Source: Streptomyces hilarionis (GTDB lineage: Bacteria; Actinomycetota; Actinomycetes; Streptomycetales; Streptomycetaceae). From it: a DNA stretch of 42,203 nt. Each line of letters opens with the position of its first letter. Position 1 is the stretch's first letter. Both the position numbers and the translations under genes were made by a program. A model generated the notes under the pieces. That model saw nothing but the letters and a program-made list of their open reading frames with translations, was not told the origin of the DNA and searched no databases. The stretch covers positions 1-42,203 of the forward strand of contig NZ_JAHHIT010000009.1 of the NCBI RefSeq assembly GCF_024539675.1. The letters are read 5' to 3'. Shown here piece after piece: positions 1 to 8,356 of the stretch.

Positions 1-22
1 GGGAAGGGGAGTGGGGGAACGG

Positions 23-59
23 GCCGGGCGGGGCGGAGCCGTCGTCCGCCCCGTCCGGC
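23..59 (-). terminator. GC-rich hairpin after the FtsK-like gene
   Basis: A 15-bp stem (23-37 with 45-59, one G-U pair) with a 7-nt loop lies just past the stop codon of the minus-strand ATPase gene. There is no clear U-run, as is common for Streptomyces terminators. Termination is inferred from position and stem strength. Confidence 0.6.
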
Positions 60-66
60 GTCCCCT

Positions 67-2043
67 TTACTCCGCGACGGCCGATTCGGCCACGGCCGCT
101 TCCGATACCGCCGGTTCCCGGACGGGCCGCTCCAGAAGCGCCGTCTCCGGGGCGGTCGTTCGCGCGGTCCCGGCCGTCTGCGCGGTCACGTTCTGCGGCG
201 ACGCGACCGGCGGAGCGGGGGCCGGCGGCGTGGCCGGCGGGGTGCTGGGCGGTGGCGGCGTCTTCGTGACGATGATCTTCGGGACGGCGGTTCCGGCCGG
301 CGTCGGGGCCTGATCCGTCTCCCCGCTCCACCCGTCGCCGGGCGTGTCGGGGTTGTCCGGGGCCTCCGCGTCGTCGGCCGTGCTTCCCCTGTCGTCCGCC
401 CCGGTCCGCGTGCCGTCCGCAGTCTCGACGGTGGTCCGGCTCTCGGCGGCGGTCGGGGCGTCTCCCGTGACGTCGGCCGGGGGGACCTGTTCGACCGGTG
501 TCTCCGGGTGGGCCTCCGTCCGGGCGTCGGACGGAGCGGAGCGCGGCGGGAGCAGGTCCAGCACGGCCTGCCGGTGCGCGTCGCTCGTCGCGTCGTCGTA
601 CGGGTCCGGTGTGGCCGGCACCTGGAGACGGTGGACGGGCGCCGAGCCCAGCCGGGCGTATCCGCGCCCCGCCGGGACGTCGTCGACCGGGGTGGTGTGC
701 GGGGGCGTGCCGAGCACCGCCGTCAGCTGTTCCGCCGACGCCGGGCCGAGCGCGACCCGCGCGCGGGTGTGCAGGCACACCGCCTCGCTGAGGGAGTCCA
801 GGGCGTCGTACTGCTCGGCGACGACCACCGTGACGGCGGCGGCGCGTCCGTGCCGCAGCGGGACCTGGAGGAAGGACAGCGGATCCTTGCGGCCGTCGGC
901 CTGAGCCAGGTGGGTGAAGGCGGTGGGCCGGTCCAGGAGGATCCACAGGGGGCGCTTGGTGTCCTCCGGCGCCGGGTGTCCCGCCTGGCGGGCCTCGTTG
1001 GCCGCGACGAGCCGGCGCTCGGTCTCGGCGGCCGCCCATTCCAGCGCGGCCAGCGCGCCGTCCAGGGCGATCTCGACGCCCAGCACGCCCTCCCGGCCGG
1101 CCAGGCAGGCGTACTCGCCCGTCCCGCCGCCCTCGACGATCAGCACGTCGCCGTGCTGGAGCGCCTGGAGGGCCAGGGAGCGCAGCAGGGTCGAGGTGCC
1201 GCTGCCCGGCCGGCCGACCGCCAGCAGGTGCGGCTCGGTGGAGCGGATGCCGGTGCGCCACACGACCGGGGGGACGTCGCGCCGGTCCGCGCCGAAGGCG
1301 AGCGGGAGGGTGCGCTGCACCCGGGAGGGGTCCGTGAAGCCCAGGACGGCCTCGCCCGGGGCGGTGACGAAGCGCTGGGCCGCGATGTCGGTGGGCAGGG
1401 GGGAGAGGACGCTGACCGTGAGCTCGTTGCCCTCCTCGTCCCAGACGAAGAGGTACTCGCGGCCGCGGCCCGACTTCGCGGCGAGCAACTGCTCGATCCG
1501 CGCGCGTGACGCGGCCTCGCCGTCCGGGAAGTACGCCGGATAGCGGATCACCAGATGGGCCACCCGGCCCGAGTCGTCGAACTCCTGGGTGGGGAAGGCC
1601 GTCTCCCAGTCACCGCCGTGGACGTAGAGGGGAGAGGGGTCCTCGGCCGTCGAGAAGTGCGGCACGAGGGCCTCGTACAGCACCTGGAGTCGTTCGATCT
1701 GCGCTTCGTCAGGGCCTTCGGGAGCCGGTGGGGTGCGGTCCCTGCCCTGCCAGGCCGCCGCCGACATCAAGGTGACGACGGCGAGCAGCGGGCCGTACGG
1801 CACGAGCACCACGACCAGGATCACCGAGGCCGCCAGGAACAGCAGCGGGCCGCGCCTGTCCCTGGGGGTCTCGGTCCATCTGCGCCGTCCGGCCGAGGCC
1901 AGCCGGCGCAGTCCGCGGGTCGTCGTGATCAGCGGATGGAGGACATCGGTGGCGCTGTCGGCTGCCGTCCGGGCCAGCTCCCGGCTTCGGGCGATCTGTG
2001 CGCTGCCTGTGCTCAGGATGCGGGGGAGGGGGCGCCGGGCCAC
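67..2043 (-). CDS. Membrane-anchored FtsK/TraB-like P-loop ATPase
   Basis: Predicted 658-residue protein. A hydrophobic hairpin at about residues 66-96 would anchor it in the membrane, with a long cytoplasmic part. A Walker A motif (GRPGSGTSTLL) lies near residue 280 and a Walker B-like strand (PLWILLDRP) near residue 370. The last ~150 residues are rich in Pro, Thr, Ala and Glu and are probably disordered. The layout resembles FtsK/SpoIIIE-family or plasmid TraB-like DNA pumps, but I see no clear C-terminal gamma (DNA-orienting) domain, so DNA translocation is inferred. The 64-residue membrane protein gene lies 40 bp upstream on the same strand, and the two probably form one operon. The ATG at 2043 is the first good start after that gene. 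The hairpin at 23-59 closes the unit. No phage or integrase gene is nearby. Confidence 0.75.
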   Translation of the reverse strand: MARRPLPRILSTGSAQIARSRELARTAADSATDVLHPLITTTRGLRRLASAGRRRWTETPRDRRGPLLFLAASVILVVVLVPYGPLLAVVTLMSAAAWQGRDRTPPAPEGPDEAQIERLQVLYEALVPHFSTAEDPSPLYVHGGDWETAFPTQEFDDSGRVAHLVIRYPAYFPDGEAASRARIEQLLAAKSGRGREYLFVWDEEGNELTVSVLSPLPTDIAAQRFVTAPGEAVLGFTDPSRVQRTLPLAFGADRRDVPPVVWRTGIRSTEPHLLAVGRPGSGTSTLLRSLALQALQHGDVLIVEGGGTGEYACLAGREGVLGVEIALDGALAALEWAAAETERRLVAANEARQAGHPAPEDTKRPLWILLDRPTAFTHLAQADGRKDPLSFLQVPLRHGRAAAVTVVVAEQYDALDSLSEAVCLHTRARVALGPASAEQLTAVLGTPPHTTPVDDVPAGRGYARLGSAPVHRLQVPATPDPYDDATSDAHRQAVLDLLPPRSAPSDARTEAHPETPVEQVPPADVTGDAPTAAESRTTVETADGTRTGADDRGSTADDAEAPDNPDTPGDGWSGETDQAPTPAGTAVPKIIVTKTPPPPSTPPATPPAPAPPVASPQNVTAQTAGTARTTAPETALLERPVREPAVSEAAVAESAVAE

Positions 2044-2083
2044 TGCTGTCTCCTGGAGGTGCGTGCGGACGGGACGTGCGGCG

Positions 2084-2278
2084 TCAGAACTTGATGCCGC
2101 CGAGGAGGCTGGCCAGGCTCTCGCCGCCGGCCTTGATGCTCGGGGCGATGGCCGTGCTGGCCATGTAGAACCCGAACAGGGCCGAGACGATGGCGTGCGA
2201 CCCCTTCAGGCCGTCCTTGCGGAAGAAGAGGAAGACGACGATGCCGAGCAGGACCACGCCTGACATGGACAGGATCAT
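2084..2278 (-). CDS. Small membrane protein (64 aa)
   Basis: The start chosen is the ATG at 2278, which has an AGGAG about 10 bases upstream; a longer upstream reading in the same frame lacks such a site. The 64-residue product has a first hydrophobic segment (about residues 6-20, containing VVLLGIVVFLFF), a Lys/Gly turn, and a second apolar segment (about 29-47), so it is likely a two-helix membrane protein. It sits directly upstream of the FtsK-like ATPase. Paired small membrane proteins and FtsK-like ATPases are known from Streptomyces plasmid transfer and spread (Spd) loci, and a role as partner of the ATPase is inferred. I do not recognise a named family. Confidence 0.75.
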   Translation of the reverse strand: MILSMSGVVLLGIVVFLFFRKDGLKGSHAIVSALFGFYMASTAIAPSIKAGGESLASLLGGIKF

Positions 2279-2541
2279 TTTGGTTTCTCCTGGTTCGCGG
2301 GGACAGTCACCATGAGTACTTCCAGGCTCACAGGATGTATCCATACGATAAAAGGTGCAACTGAGTGAAAAACGGCTGATTTCCCTCAGGTGGCGGCAGG
2401 TTCGATGGGCTGCCCGAGCAGGAGAAGCGGGGCCGAAAGGGACTTCCGTGATCTTTGCCGCGCACCGCACCGGCCAGGTGACCGACGAGCCAGTACGCTG
2501 GCAATTCACCTGAACGGTTGTAGTGAGAGGCGGTCCGGCCG

Positions 2542-2949
2542 ATGACCGAAGCCCCCGACCCCGAGGTCGTGGAGCTGGCGACCAAGATCTTCGATCTGGC
2601 CCGCGGGGGACAGACCGAGGAGCTCGTGGCGTACGTCGACGCGGGCGTCCCGGCCAACCTCACCAACGACCGCGGCGACTCGCTCGTGATGCTCGCCGCG
2701 TACCACGGCCACGCCGACGCGGTCCGGGCCCTGCTGGCCCGGGGCGCCGAGGCGGACCGGATCAACGACCGCGGTCAGACACCGCTCGCCGGAGCCGTCT
2801 TCAAGGGCGAGACGAACGTCGTCAAGGCCCTGGTCGAGGCCGGCGCCGACCCCTCCCAGGGCACGCCGTCGGCCGTCGACACGGCCCGGATGTTCGACAG
2901 GACGGAGCTGCTGGACCTGTTCGGCGCGCGCCCGGCCGACGGGACCTGA
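2542..2949 (+). CDS. Ankyrin-repeat protein
   Basis: Predicted 135-residue soluble protein built almost entirely of ankyrin repeats. Repeat-type signatures are visible as DRGDSLVMLAAYHGHADAV (about residues 47-65), DRGQTPLAGAVFKGETNVV (about 80-98) and a final partial repeat. An N-terminal helical cap (residues 6-38) and a short acidic tail flank them. Ankyrin repeats mediate protein-protein contacts, and no catalytic motif is present. The ATG is preceded by a weak GAGAGG about 12 bases upstream. The gene stands alone, divergent from the small membrane protein gene. Its partner cannot be told from the sequence. Confidence 0.85.
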   Translation: MTEAPDPEVVELATKIFDLARGGQTEELVAYVDAGVPANLTNDRGDSLVMLAAYHGHADAVRALLARGAEADRINDRGQTPLAGAVFKGETNVVKALVEAGADPSQGTPSAVDTARMFDRTELLDLFGARPADGT

Positions 2950-3258
2950 GCGGTCCGGCAGCAGTTTTCGACCAGATAGATCGACGACCACGGGGGAGGC
3001 GGTACAAGGCCGCCGGATATTTCGGTCGCGGCAGGCAGAACAGCCGGGTCATCATGACGTCGTGATTCACGGACGCGATGGCTGGGCAGGTGTTGCCGCA
3101 CCGCGCGGGCCGTGACGCGGCCCGTATGGGCCACCGACGAGAGGCAGAGGAAGATGGTCTACAGCAAGCAGGAAACGGCGGGCGCCCCGACGTGTTGTCA
3201 CGCGGCCAGGTAATGCACGTCCCCGGTTGCGTCGACGCTTGATGTGAGGCTGTTTCCC
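2950..3258. other. Intergenic region between ankyrin and HEAT-like genes
   Basis: No convincing gene is seen in these 309 bases. The stretch holds a near-perfect 16-bp palindrome at 3051-3066 (ATCATGACGTCGTGAT, one mismatched pair) that could be an operator, and a short hairpin at 3106-3124 (CGGGCC / GGCCCG, 7-nt loop). I could not place a convincing -35/-10 pair. Confidence 0.5.
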
Positions 3259-4680
3259 ATGTTCGATCCGGTCATAGCGCCCAGCGGCACGCTGCTCGGC
3301 CTGCTCCAGAGGGGCCGCGGCGACGGCACGCTGCACGCGCTCACGGCACCGCGCGCCGAGGCGCTCGCGGCGCTGAACCACTGTGTGCAGCGGGATCCCC
3401 GCCACGACTGGCAGGTGGAGAACCGCTCCCTCTACTACGCCCGTCTCTTCCTCGACCTCAACGGCGAGCTGGACGAGATCGAGGCGCACCTCTTCGACGT
3501 CGAGGACGTCTTCGACACCGAGGAGTCACGCACGGGGCTCGCCCTGGCGGTCCTCGGCCACCTCGCCTCCTACGGCAGGCGCGACGCGCTCGAACTGCTG
3601 CGCCGCTACGCCGCCACGGGAGCCAACTGGGCCTGGGCCCTCGACGAACTCGCCCTGCGCGACGACGACGCCGGCCTGCGCGCCCTCGCCGTACCCGTGC
3701 TCGCCAGGTTCTCCACGGACGCCGAGGGCGAGGCCGAACTCGCCGCCGCCGTGCGCGACGCCTTCGAGCCACGGCCCTGGCGGCTGTGGGCGGAGGACCC
3801 CCGCGAGTACGTCTCCTCCCGCGTGCGCGCCGCGCACGAGGCCGGCTGTTTCGACCGCTGGCAACGCCAGATGAGTCCCAGCGGGCCCCGGCCCGGCTGG
3901 AGCGTGCGGGCGGTGTTCGAATGGGCGCAACAGGGCGTCGAGCGCGGAGCCGCGCTCCACGTCCCGGCCGCCCGCTGCCTGTCCGCCGTGGCGGGCCCCG
4001 AGGACCGCCCCGAGATCGTGCAGGCCGCCAAGGACGGCGGTGACGGCGCCCGGTGCACCGCCCTGCGCTACCTCGCCGACTGCAACGATCCCGACGCCCT
4101 CCTCCTGGTCGAACAGGCCGTCGCCGCAGGCTCGGCGACCGTCGTCGAGGCCGCCGTCGACGCCTTCGAACGCATGCGCAGCGTCGCCGCCGTCGACCGG
4201 GCCCGCAGCTGGGCCCACCGGCCCGACGCCCTGGGCGCCGCCGCCGGCCGCATGCTCGCCTGCCGGGGCGGCGCGAGGGACAAGGACCTGGTCCTCGGCG
4301 CCCTGCGCGAGGCCGTGCGCGGCGAGGGCTGCGACGCCCCGACCCTGTGGACCCTCGTCGACGGCGCGGGACGGCTCGGCATCGCCTGCGCCTCGCCCGT
4401 GCTGCGCCACATCTACCGCGAGACGGCCTCGTCCCACCTGCGCGGGCGCTGCGCCCGCGCACTCGCCGCCACCGACCCGTCCTACGCCACCGGCTTCGCC
4501 GTCGAATGCCTCTGGGACTGCGAGGAGGGCACCCGCGAGATCGCCGCCCGGCACGCCGAGACCGGGGACGCCCGGGTCGTGGAGCGGCTGCGCCGGCTCG
4601 CCGCCGACCCCGCCGAGGAGGCCGAGGTCCAGACGGCCGTCCGCAGCCGGATCGGGCCCGACGCGGCGTCCGCCATGTGA
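3259..4680 (+). CDS. HEAT-repeat-like hypothetical protein
   Basis: Predicted 473-residue soluble protein made of repeated helical pairs rich in Ala, Leu and Arg. From about residue 230 onward, units with the pattern ALRYLADCNDPDALLLVEQA recur at 30-35-residue spacing, typical of HEAT/PBS-lyase-type alpha solenoids. No catalytic residues are recognised, and a scaffold or binding role is inferred from the fold alone. I chose the ATG at 3259 because GTGAGG lies about 9 bases upstream; an in-frame GTG at 3244 adds five residues but has no ribosome binding site. The gene is flanked by unrelated genes and followed by a strong hairpin, so it is probably monocistronic. Confidence 0.8.
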   Translation: MFDPVIAPSGTLLGLLQRGRGDGTLHALTAPRAEALAALNHCVQRDPRHDWQVENRSLYYARLFLDLNGELDEIEAHLFDVEDVFDTEESRTGLALAVLGHLASYGRRDALELLRRYAATGANWAWALDELALRDDDAGLRALAVPVLARFSTDAEGEAELAAAVRDAFEPRPWRLWAEDPREYVSSRVRAAHEAGCFDRWQRQMSPSGPRPGWSVRAVFEWAQQGVERGAALHVPAARCLSAVAGPEDRPEIVQAAKDGGDGARCTALRYLADCNDPDALLLVEQAVAAGSATVVEAAVDAFERMRSVAAVDRARSWAHRPDALGAAAGRMLACRGGARDKDLVLGALREAVRGEGCDAPTLWTLVDGAGRLGIACASPVLRHIYRETASSHLRGRCARALAATDPSYATGFAVECLWDCEEGTREIAARHAETGDARVVERLRRLAADPAEEAEVQTAVRSRIGPDAASAM

Positions 4681-4689
4681 CACCGGGCC

Positions 4690-4721
4690 CGGCCGCCGCC
4701 CGGACAGTCCGGCGGCGGCCG
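4690..4721 (+). terminator. Terminator hairpin after the HEAT-like gene
   Basis: An approximately 15-bp GC stem with a single bulged C begins 10 bases after the stop codon of the HEAT-like gene. The apex is very tight, so the top pairs must open. Position and strength support termination. Confidence 0.65.
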
Positions 4722-4895
4722 CCCCGTGGGTGAACGGCGCGTGACCGGCGGGGCCGCCGCCCATGGACACCGTCCGACCTGCGCGTGGTGCGCGGAAGAC
4801 GGGCGGCGGGCGCACACCGCAACGCTCATGGGACGTTAGTCGTGCGGACAGATCCACTTTGACGCGGCCACGTCCAGGACGGCGACAACACGGGT

Positions 4896-6023
4896 ATGCG
4901 TGTCGTCATCGTGACCGAATCCTTTCCCCCCGACGTGAACGGCGTGGCCCATTGCGCCTTCCAGACCGCCCGACACCTCGTCGATCGCGGTCACGCCCCC
5001 GTCGTCGTCGCCCCCGCCACCGCCGCGGGGCCCGGGCCGGACGCCGAGGCGCCCTGCCCCGTCGTGCGCGTCCCCTCCCTCCCGCTCCCCGGCTACCCCC
5101 AGGTCCGCGTCGCCCTCCCCACCCGACGCGTCGCAGCGGCCATCGCCGTACACGGCGCCGACCTGGTCCACCTGGCCAGCCCGTTCATCCTCGGCGTCCG
5201 CGGCATGTCGGCCGCCGCCCGGCTCGGCATCCCCGCCGTGGCCGTCTACCAGACCGACCTGGGCGGCTACGCCCGCACCTACATGGGCGCCGGCGAGGCC
5301 GCCGCCTGGCGCCGGATACGGTCCGTCCACGCCGCCGCCGACCTCACCCTCGCCCCCTCCAGTGCGGCCCTGCACGACCTGGACACGCACGGCGTGCCCC
5401 GGGTCAAGCTGTGGCCGCGCGGGGTGGACACCGCACGTTTTCGTCCCGACCGGCGCGACGAGACCCTGCGCCGCGCACTCGCCCCGAACGGTGAACTGAT
5501 CGTCGGCTACGTCGGCCGGCTCGCCCCGGAGAAGCAGGTCGACCTCCTCGCCGGGGCCTGCGGGCTGCCGGGCGTACGGGTCGTGGTGGTGGGCGACGGG
5601 CCGAGCCGGCCCGGCCTGGAGGAGGCCCTGCCGGGCGCGGTGTTCCTGGGCAGACGCACCGGCGACGACCTCGCCCGGATCTTCGCCTCGCTCGACGTGT
5701 TCGTCCACACGGGCCCGTTCGAGACGTTCTGCCAGACCGTGCAGGAGGCCATGGCCAGCGGCGTCCCCGTGGTCGCGCCCGCCGCGGGCGGCCCGCTGGA
5801 CCTGGTCGCCCACGGACGCACCGGCCTGCTCGTCCCGCCGCGCGACGCCGCGGCCGTACGGGACGCCGTCGCCTCGCTGGGCGGCAACCCCGCGCTGCGG
5901 GCCGCGTTCGGCGCCGCCGGGCGGGACACCGTCGAGGGCCGCACCTGGGCCGCCGTCGGCGACCGCCTCATCGGCCACTACCAGGACGTGCTCGCGGCAC
6001 GCCGGCCGGCGGTGGCGGCATGA
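4896..6023 (+). CDS. GT4-family glycosyltransferase (mannosyltransferase-like)
   Basis: Predicted 375-residue GT-B enzyme of family GT4. The N-terminus reads MRVVIVTESFPPDVNGVA, the usual start of the acceptor-binding Rossmann domain with the Gly loop. The donor half shows VGYVGRLAPEKQVDLLAGA (about residues 203-221) and the ExFCQTVQEAMASGVPVVAP block (about 275-295) with the E-x7-E nucleotide-sugar motif. It resembles MgtA/PimB-type mannosyltransferases of actinobacterial lipoglycans, so a GDP-mannose donor is a guess. It is the first gene of a coupled operon with a second GT4 and an SGNH hydrolase. No good ribosome binding site precedes the ATG; a TTGACG at 4859-4864 could be a -35 element, which would make the message short-leadered or leaderless. 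Confidence 0.9.
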   Translation: MRVVIVTESFPPDVNGVAHCAFQTARHLVDRGHAPVVVAPATAAGPGPDAEAPCPVVRVPSLPLPGYPQVRVALPTRRVAAAIAVHGADLVHLASPFILGVRGMSAAARLGIPAVAVYQTDLGGYARTYMGAGEAAAWRRIRSVHAAADLTLAPSSAALHDLDTHGVPRVKLWPRGVDTARFRPDRRDETLRRALAPNGELIVGYVGRLAPEKQVDLLAGACGLPGVRVVVVGDGPSRPGLEEALPGAVFLGRRTGDDLARIFASLDVFVHTGPFETFCQTVQEAMASGVPVVAPAAGGPLDLVAHGRTGLLVPPRDAAAVRDAVASLGGNPALRAAFGAAGRDTVEGRTWAAVGDRLIGHYQDVLAARRPAVAA

Positions 6024-7411
6024 ACCCGTGGGAAGGCGGCGGCACGAACGCGCCCGCGGAGGACGGCACGCACGTGTCCGCAGGCGGCGGCACGGACGCG
6101 TCCGGCGGTGGCGCCGGCGGCCCGTCCTTGCGGATCGTGCGCCTCGCCAACTTCGTGGCTCCGGCCTCGGGCGGACTGCGCACCGCGCTGCGCGAACTCG
6201 GCAAGGGCTATCGCGAGGCCGGCCACCGGCCGGTCCTGATCGTCCCCGGCGAGCGGACGTCCGACCACGAGACCGAGCAGGGCAGGGTGATCACCCTGCC
6301 CGGGCCGCTGCTGCCCGGCACCGGCGGCTACCGCGTCCTCACCGACCGGCGGCGCGTGTCCCGACTGCTGGGGAGCCTCGCCCCCGACCGCCTGGAGGTC
6401 AGCGACCGTACGACGCTGCGCTGGACCGGCAAGTGGGCGCGTCGGGCGCGGGTGCCCGCCGTGATGGTGTCGCACGAGACCGCCGACGGCGTCCTGCGCA
6501 CCTGGGGCGTGCCGGAGGGCGCGGCGCGGCGGGCCGCCGACTCGCTGAACGTGCGCACGGCGCACACCTACGCGCGCGTGGTGTGCACCACCGAGTTCGC
6601 CGAGCGGGAGTTCGTGCGGATCGGGGCCCGCAACGTGGTGCGCGCCCCGCTGGGCGTCGACCTCGTCGAACGGCGTCCGGCCCTGCGCGACGCCGGTCTG
6701 CGGGCCGTCCACGCGCGGGGGGACGAGACGCTGCTGGTGATGTGCACCCGCCTGTCCGTGGAGAAGCGGCCGGGCACGGCGCTGGACGCGCTGGAGGCGC
6801 TGCGGCGACGCGGCGTGCGGGCGGTGCTCGTCGTCGCCGGGGACGGCCCGCTGCGGCCCCGGCTGGAACAGCGGGCCCGCGAGCGCGGGCTGCCCGTGAC
6901 GTTCCTCGGGCACGTCTTCGACCGGTGCGCGCTGGGCGCGCTCCAGGCCACCGCCGACGTGTGCCTGGCGCCGGGGCCGGCGGAGACCTTCGGGCTCGCC
7001 GCGCTGGAGGCCATGGCCTGCGGGACCCCGGTGGTCGCGAGCGCGTCGTCGGCGCTCCCCGAGGTGATCGCGACCGCGGGGGCCACCGCCGCGGACCGGG
7101 GTGAGGCCTTCGCGGACGCGGTGGAGGGCCTGTTGGACCGTCCTGTCGCGGGACGACGCGAGGCGGCACGCGCGCGTGCCGAGTGCTTCGGCTGGACGAC
7201 GTCGGTCGACGCGTTCCTCGCGGCCCACGACGCGGCGGCGCCCCTCCGTCCCGGCGGCCACGAACAGGCCGTCTCGCCCCGAGTCCAGGGGCAGGCCCCC
7301 ACGACCGTCGCGCCGGCGCCCGTGCGCGCGGCCCCGGCGGTGGTGGCGGCCACCGCGACGGCCGCCCCCACCGCTGCCGTACGCCCTCTCGCGCCCGGGG
7401 CCCTCGGATGA
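6020..7411 (+). CDS. GT4-family glycosyltransferase, second of pair
   Basis: Predicted 463-residue GT-B enzyme. The first ~35 residues are a Gly/Ala/Thr-rich low-complexity leader; the fold begins near LRIVRLANFVAPASGGLRTA with the acceptor-domain Gly loop. The C-terminal half has LVMCTRLSVEKRPGTALDAL and PAETFGLAALEAMACGTPVV, the GT4 donor site with its Glu pair. A ~50-residue Ala/Pro/Thr-rich tail ends the protein. The ATG overlaps the stop of the preceding glycosyltransferase (ATGA) and its own stop overlaps the start of the SGNH hydrolase, so all three are probably translated together. The three proteins probably build and modify one cell-envelope glycan or glycolipid; the substrate is not visible. 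Confidence 0.9.
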   Translation: MNPWEGGGTNAPAEDGTHVSAGGGTDASGGGAGGPSLRIVRLANFVAPASGGLRTALRELGKGYREAGHRPVLIVPGERTSDHETEQGRVITLPGPLLPGTGGYRVLTDRRRVSRLLGSLAPDRLEVSDRTTLRWTGKWARRARVPAVMVSHETADGVLRTWGVPEGAARRAADSLNVRTAHTYARVVCTTEFAEREFVRIGARNVVRAPLGVDLVERRPALRDAGLRAVHARGDETLLVMCTRLSVEKRPGTALDALEALRRRGVRAVLVVAGDGPLRPRLEQRARERGLPVTFLGHVFDRCALGALQATADVCLAPGPAETFGLAALEAMACGTPVVASASSALPEVIATAGATAADRGEAFADAVEGLLDRPVAGRREAARARAECFGWTTSVDAFLAAHDAAAPLRPGGHEQAVSPRVQGQAPTTVAPAPVRAAPAVVAATATAAPTAAVRPLAPGALG

Positions 7412-8343
7412 GACGCCTACGCTTCGTGGCCCTCGGCGACTCGCTCACCGAGGGCGTGGGGGACCCCATGGGCGGGGGCCGGCGCGGCTGGGCCGCGCTG
7501 CTGGCCGACGGCCTGACCGGCGAGGACGCCGGAACCGCCCAGACCCGTGACGGGCGGGCCGAGGCGGCCGCGGGGACCGGGAGCCCGGTGACCGCAAGCG
7601 CCGTGACCGGCGTCGAGTTCACCAACCTCGCGGTCAGCGGGGCGCAGACGAAGGACGTGCTGGAGCATCAGCTCCCGGCGGGGCTGGCGCTGCGGCCGGA
7701 CCTCGTCTCCGTCGTCGTGGGCGTCAACGACACCCTGCGCTGCACCTTCGACATCCATGCCGTGGCCGCGCGGCTCGACACGGTGTACGCCGCCTTCGCC
7801 GGTCAGGGGGCGGTCCTGCTCACCGCCTGTCTGCCCGATCCGGGCGCGACGCTCGGGCTGCCGGGGGCCCTCGCCCGGCCGCTGGCCCGACGGCAGCACG
7901 CGGTCAACGCCGTCGTCCACGCGCTCTCCGAGCGGTACGGCGCCGTCCACCTGCACGCCTCGCAGGCCGCCTGGACGGCGGACCGGGCGATGTGGAGCGC
8001 GGACCGGCTCCACCCCGGCGAACGCGGCCACCGTCAACTGGCGCTGCGCTTCCACGCGTTGCTGGCCGAGGCCGGACTCGCCGACGGCCCCGCGCCCTCG
8101 CCCGAGCCACAGCGTCCGGCGCCCACGATGTCGGCGAGCCTGTGGTGGCTGGCGACCGCGGGCACCGGCTGGATGGCACGCCGGTGCACCGACCTCCTCC
8201 CGCAGCTCCTCACCCTGGCGGCCGACGAACTGCGTCACCGCGCGCGGGGCACGAGCGCCCGGCTCGACCTGCGCACGTCCGCGGCGGTGTCGGCCGCCCT
8301 GGCCGCACTGTCGTCCCCCGACCCACGACCGGACGCCGCCTAG
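7408..8343 (+). CDS. SGNH/GDSL-family hydrolase
   Basis: Predicted 311-residue esterase/acyl-hydrolase. Block I is FVALGDSLTEG with nucleophile Ser12; block II carries the oxyanion Gly in NLAVSGAQTKDVL; block III has GVND with the oxyanion Asn; block V is DRLHPGERGH with the catalytic Asp and His (about residues 196-205). All four SGNH residues are present. There is no signal peptide, so it acts in the cytoplasm or at the inner membrane face. The ~100 residues after block V are extra to the core fold. I chose the ATG at 7408 because it overlaps the upstream stop (ATGA) and starts right at the fold; longer readings are out of register with any known family start. It may deacylate or acylate the product of the two glycosyltransferases (inference). 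Confidence 0.9.
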   Translation: MRRLRFVALGDSLTEGVGDPMGGGRRGWAALLADGLTGEDAGTAQTRDGRAEAAAGTGSPVTASAVTGVEFTNLAVSGAQTKDVLEHQLPAGLALRPDLVSVVVGVNDTLRCTFDIHAVAARLDTVYAAFAGQGAVLLTACLPDPGATLGLPGALARPLARRQHAVNAVVHALSERYGAVHLHASQAAWTADRAMWSADRLHPGERGHRQLALRFHALLAEAGLADGPAPSPEPQRPAPTMSASLWWLATAGTGWMARRCTDLLPQLLTLAADELRHRARGTSARLDLRTSAAVSAALAALSSPDPRPDAA

Positions 8344-8356
8344 GCGCGGCCCGGCG

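Noticed and set aside
67..2278. Integrated conjugative element
   Set aside because: No integrase, excisionase, att-site repeat, replication gene or tRNA gene is present, and composition equals that of the neighbours.
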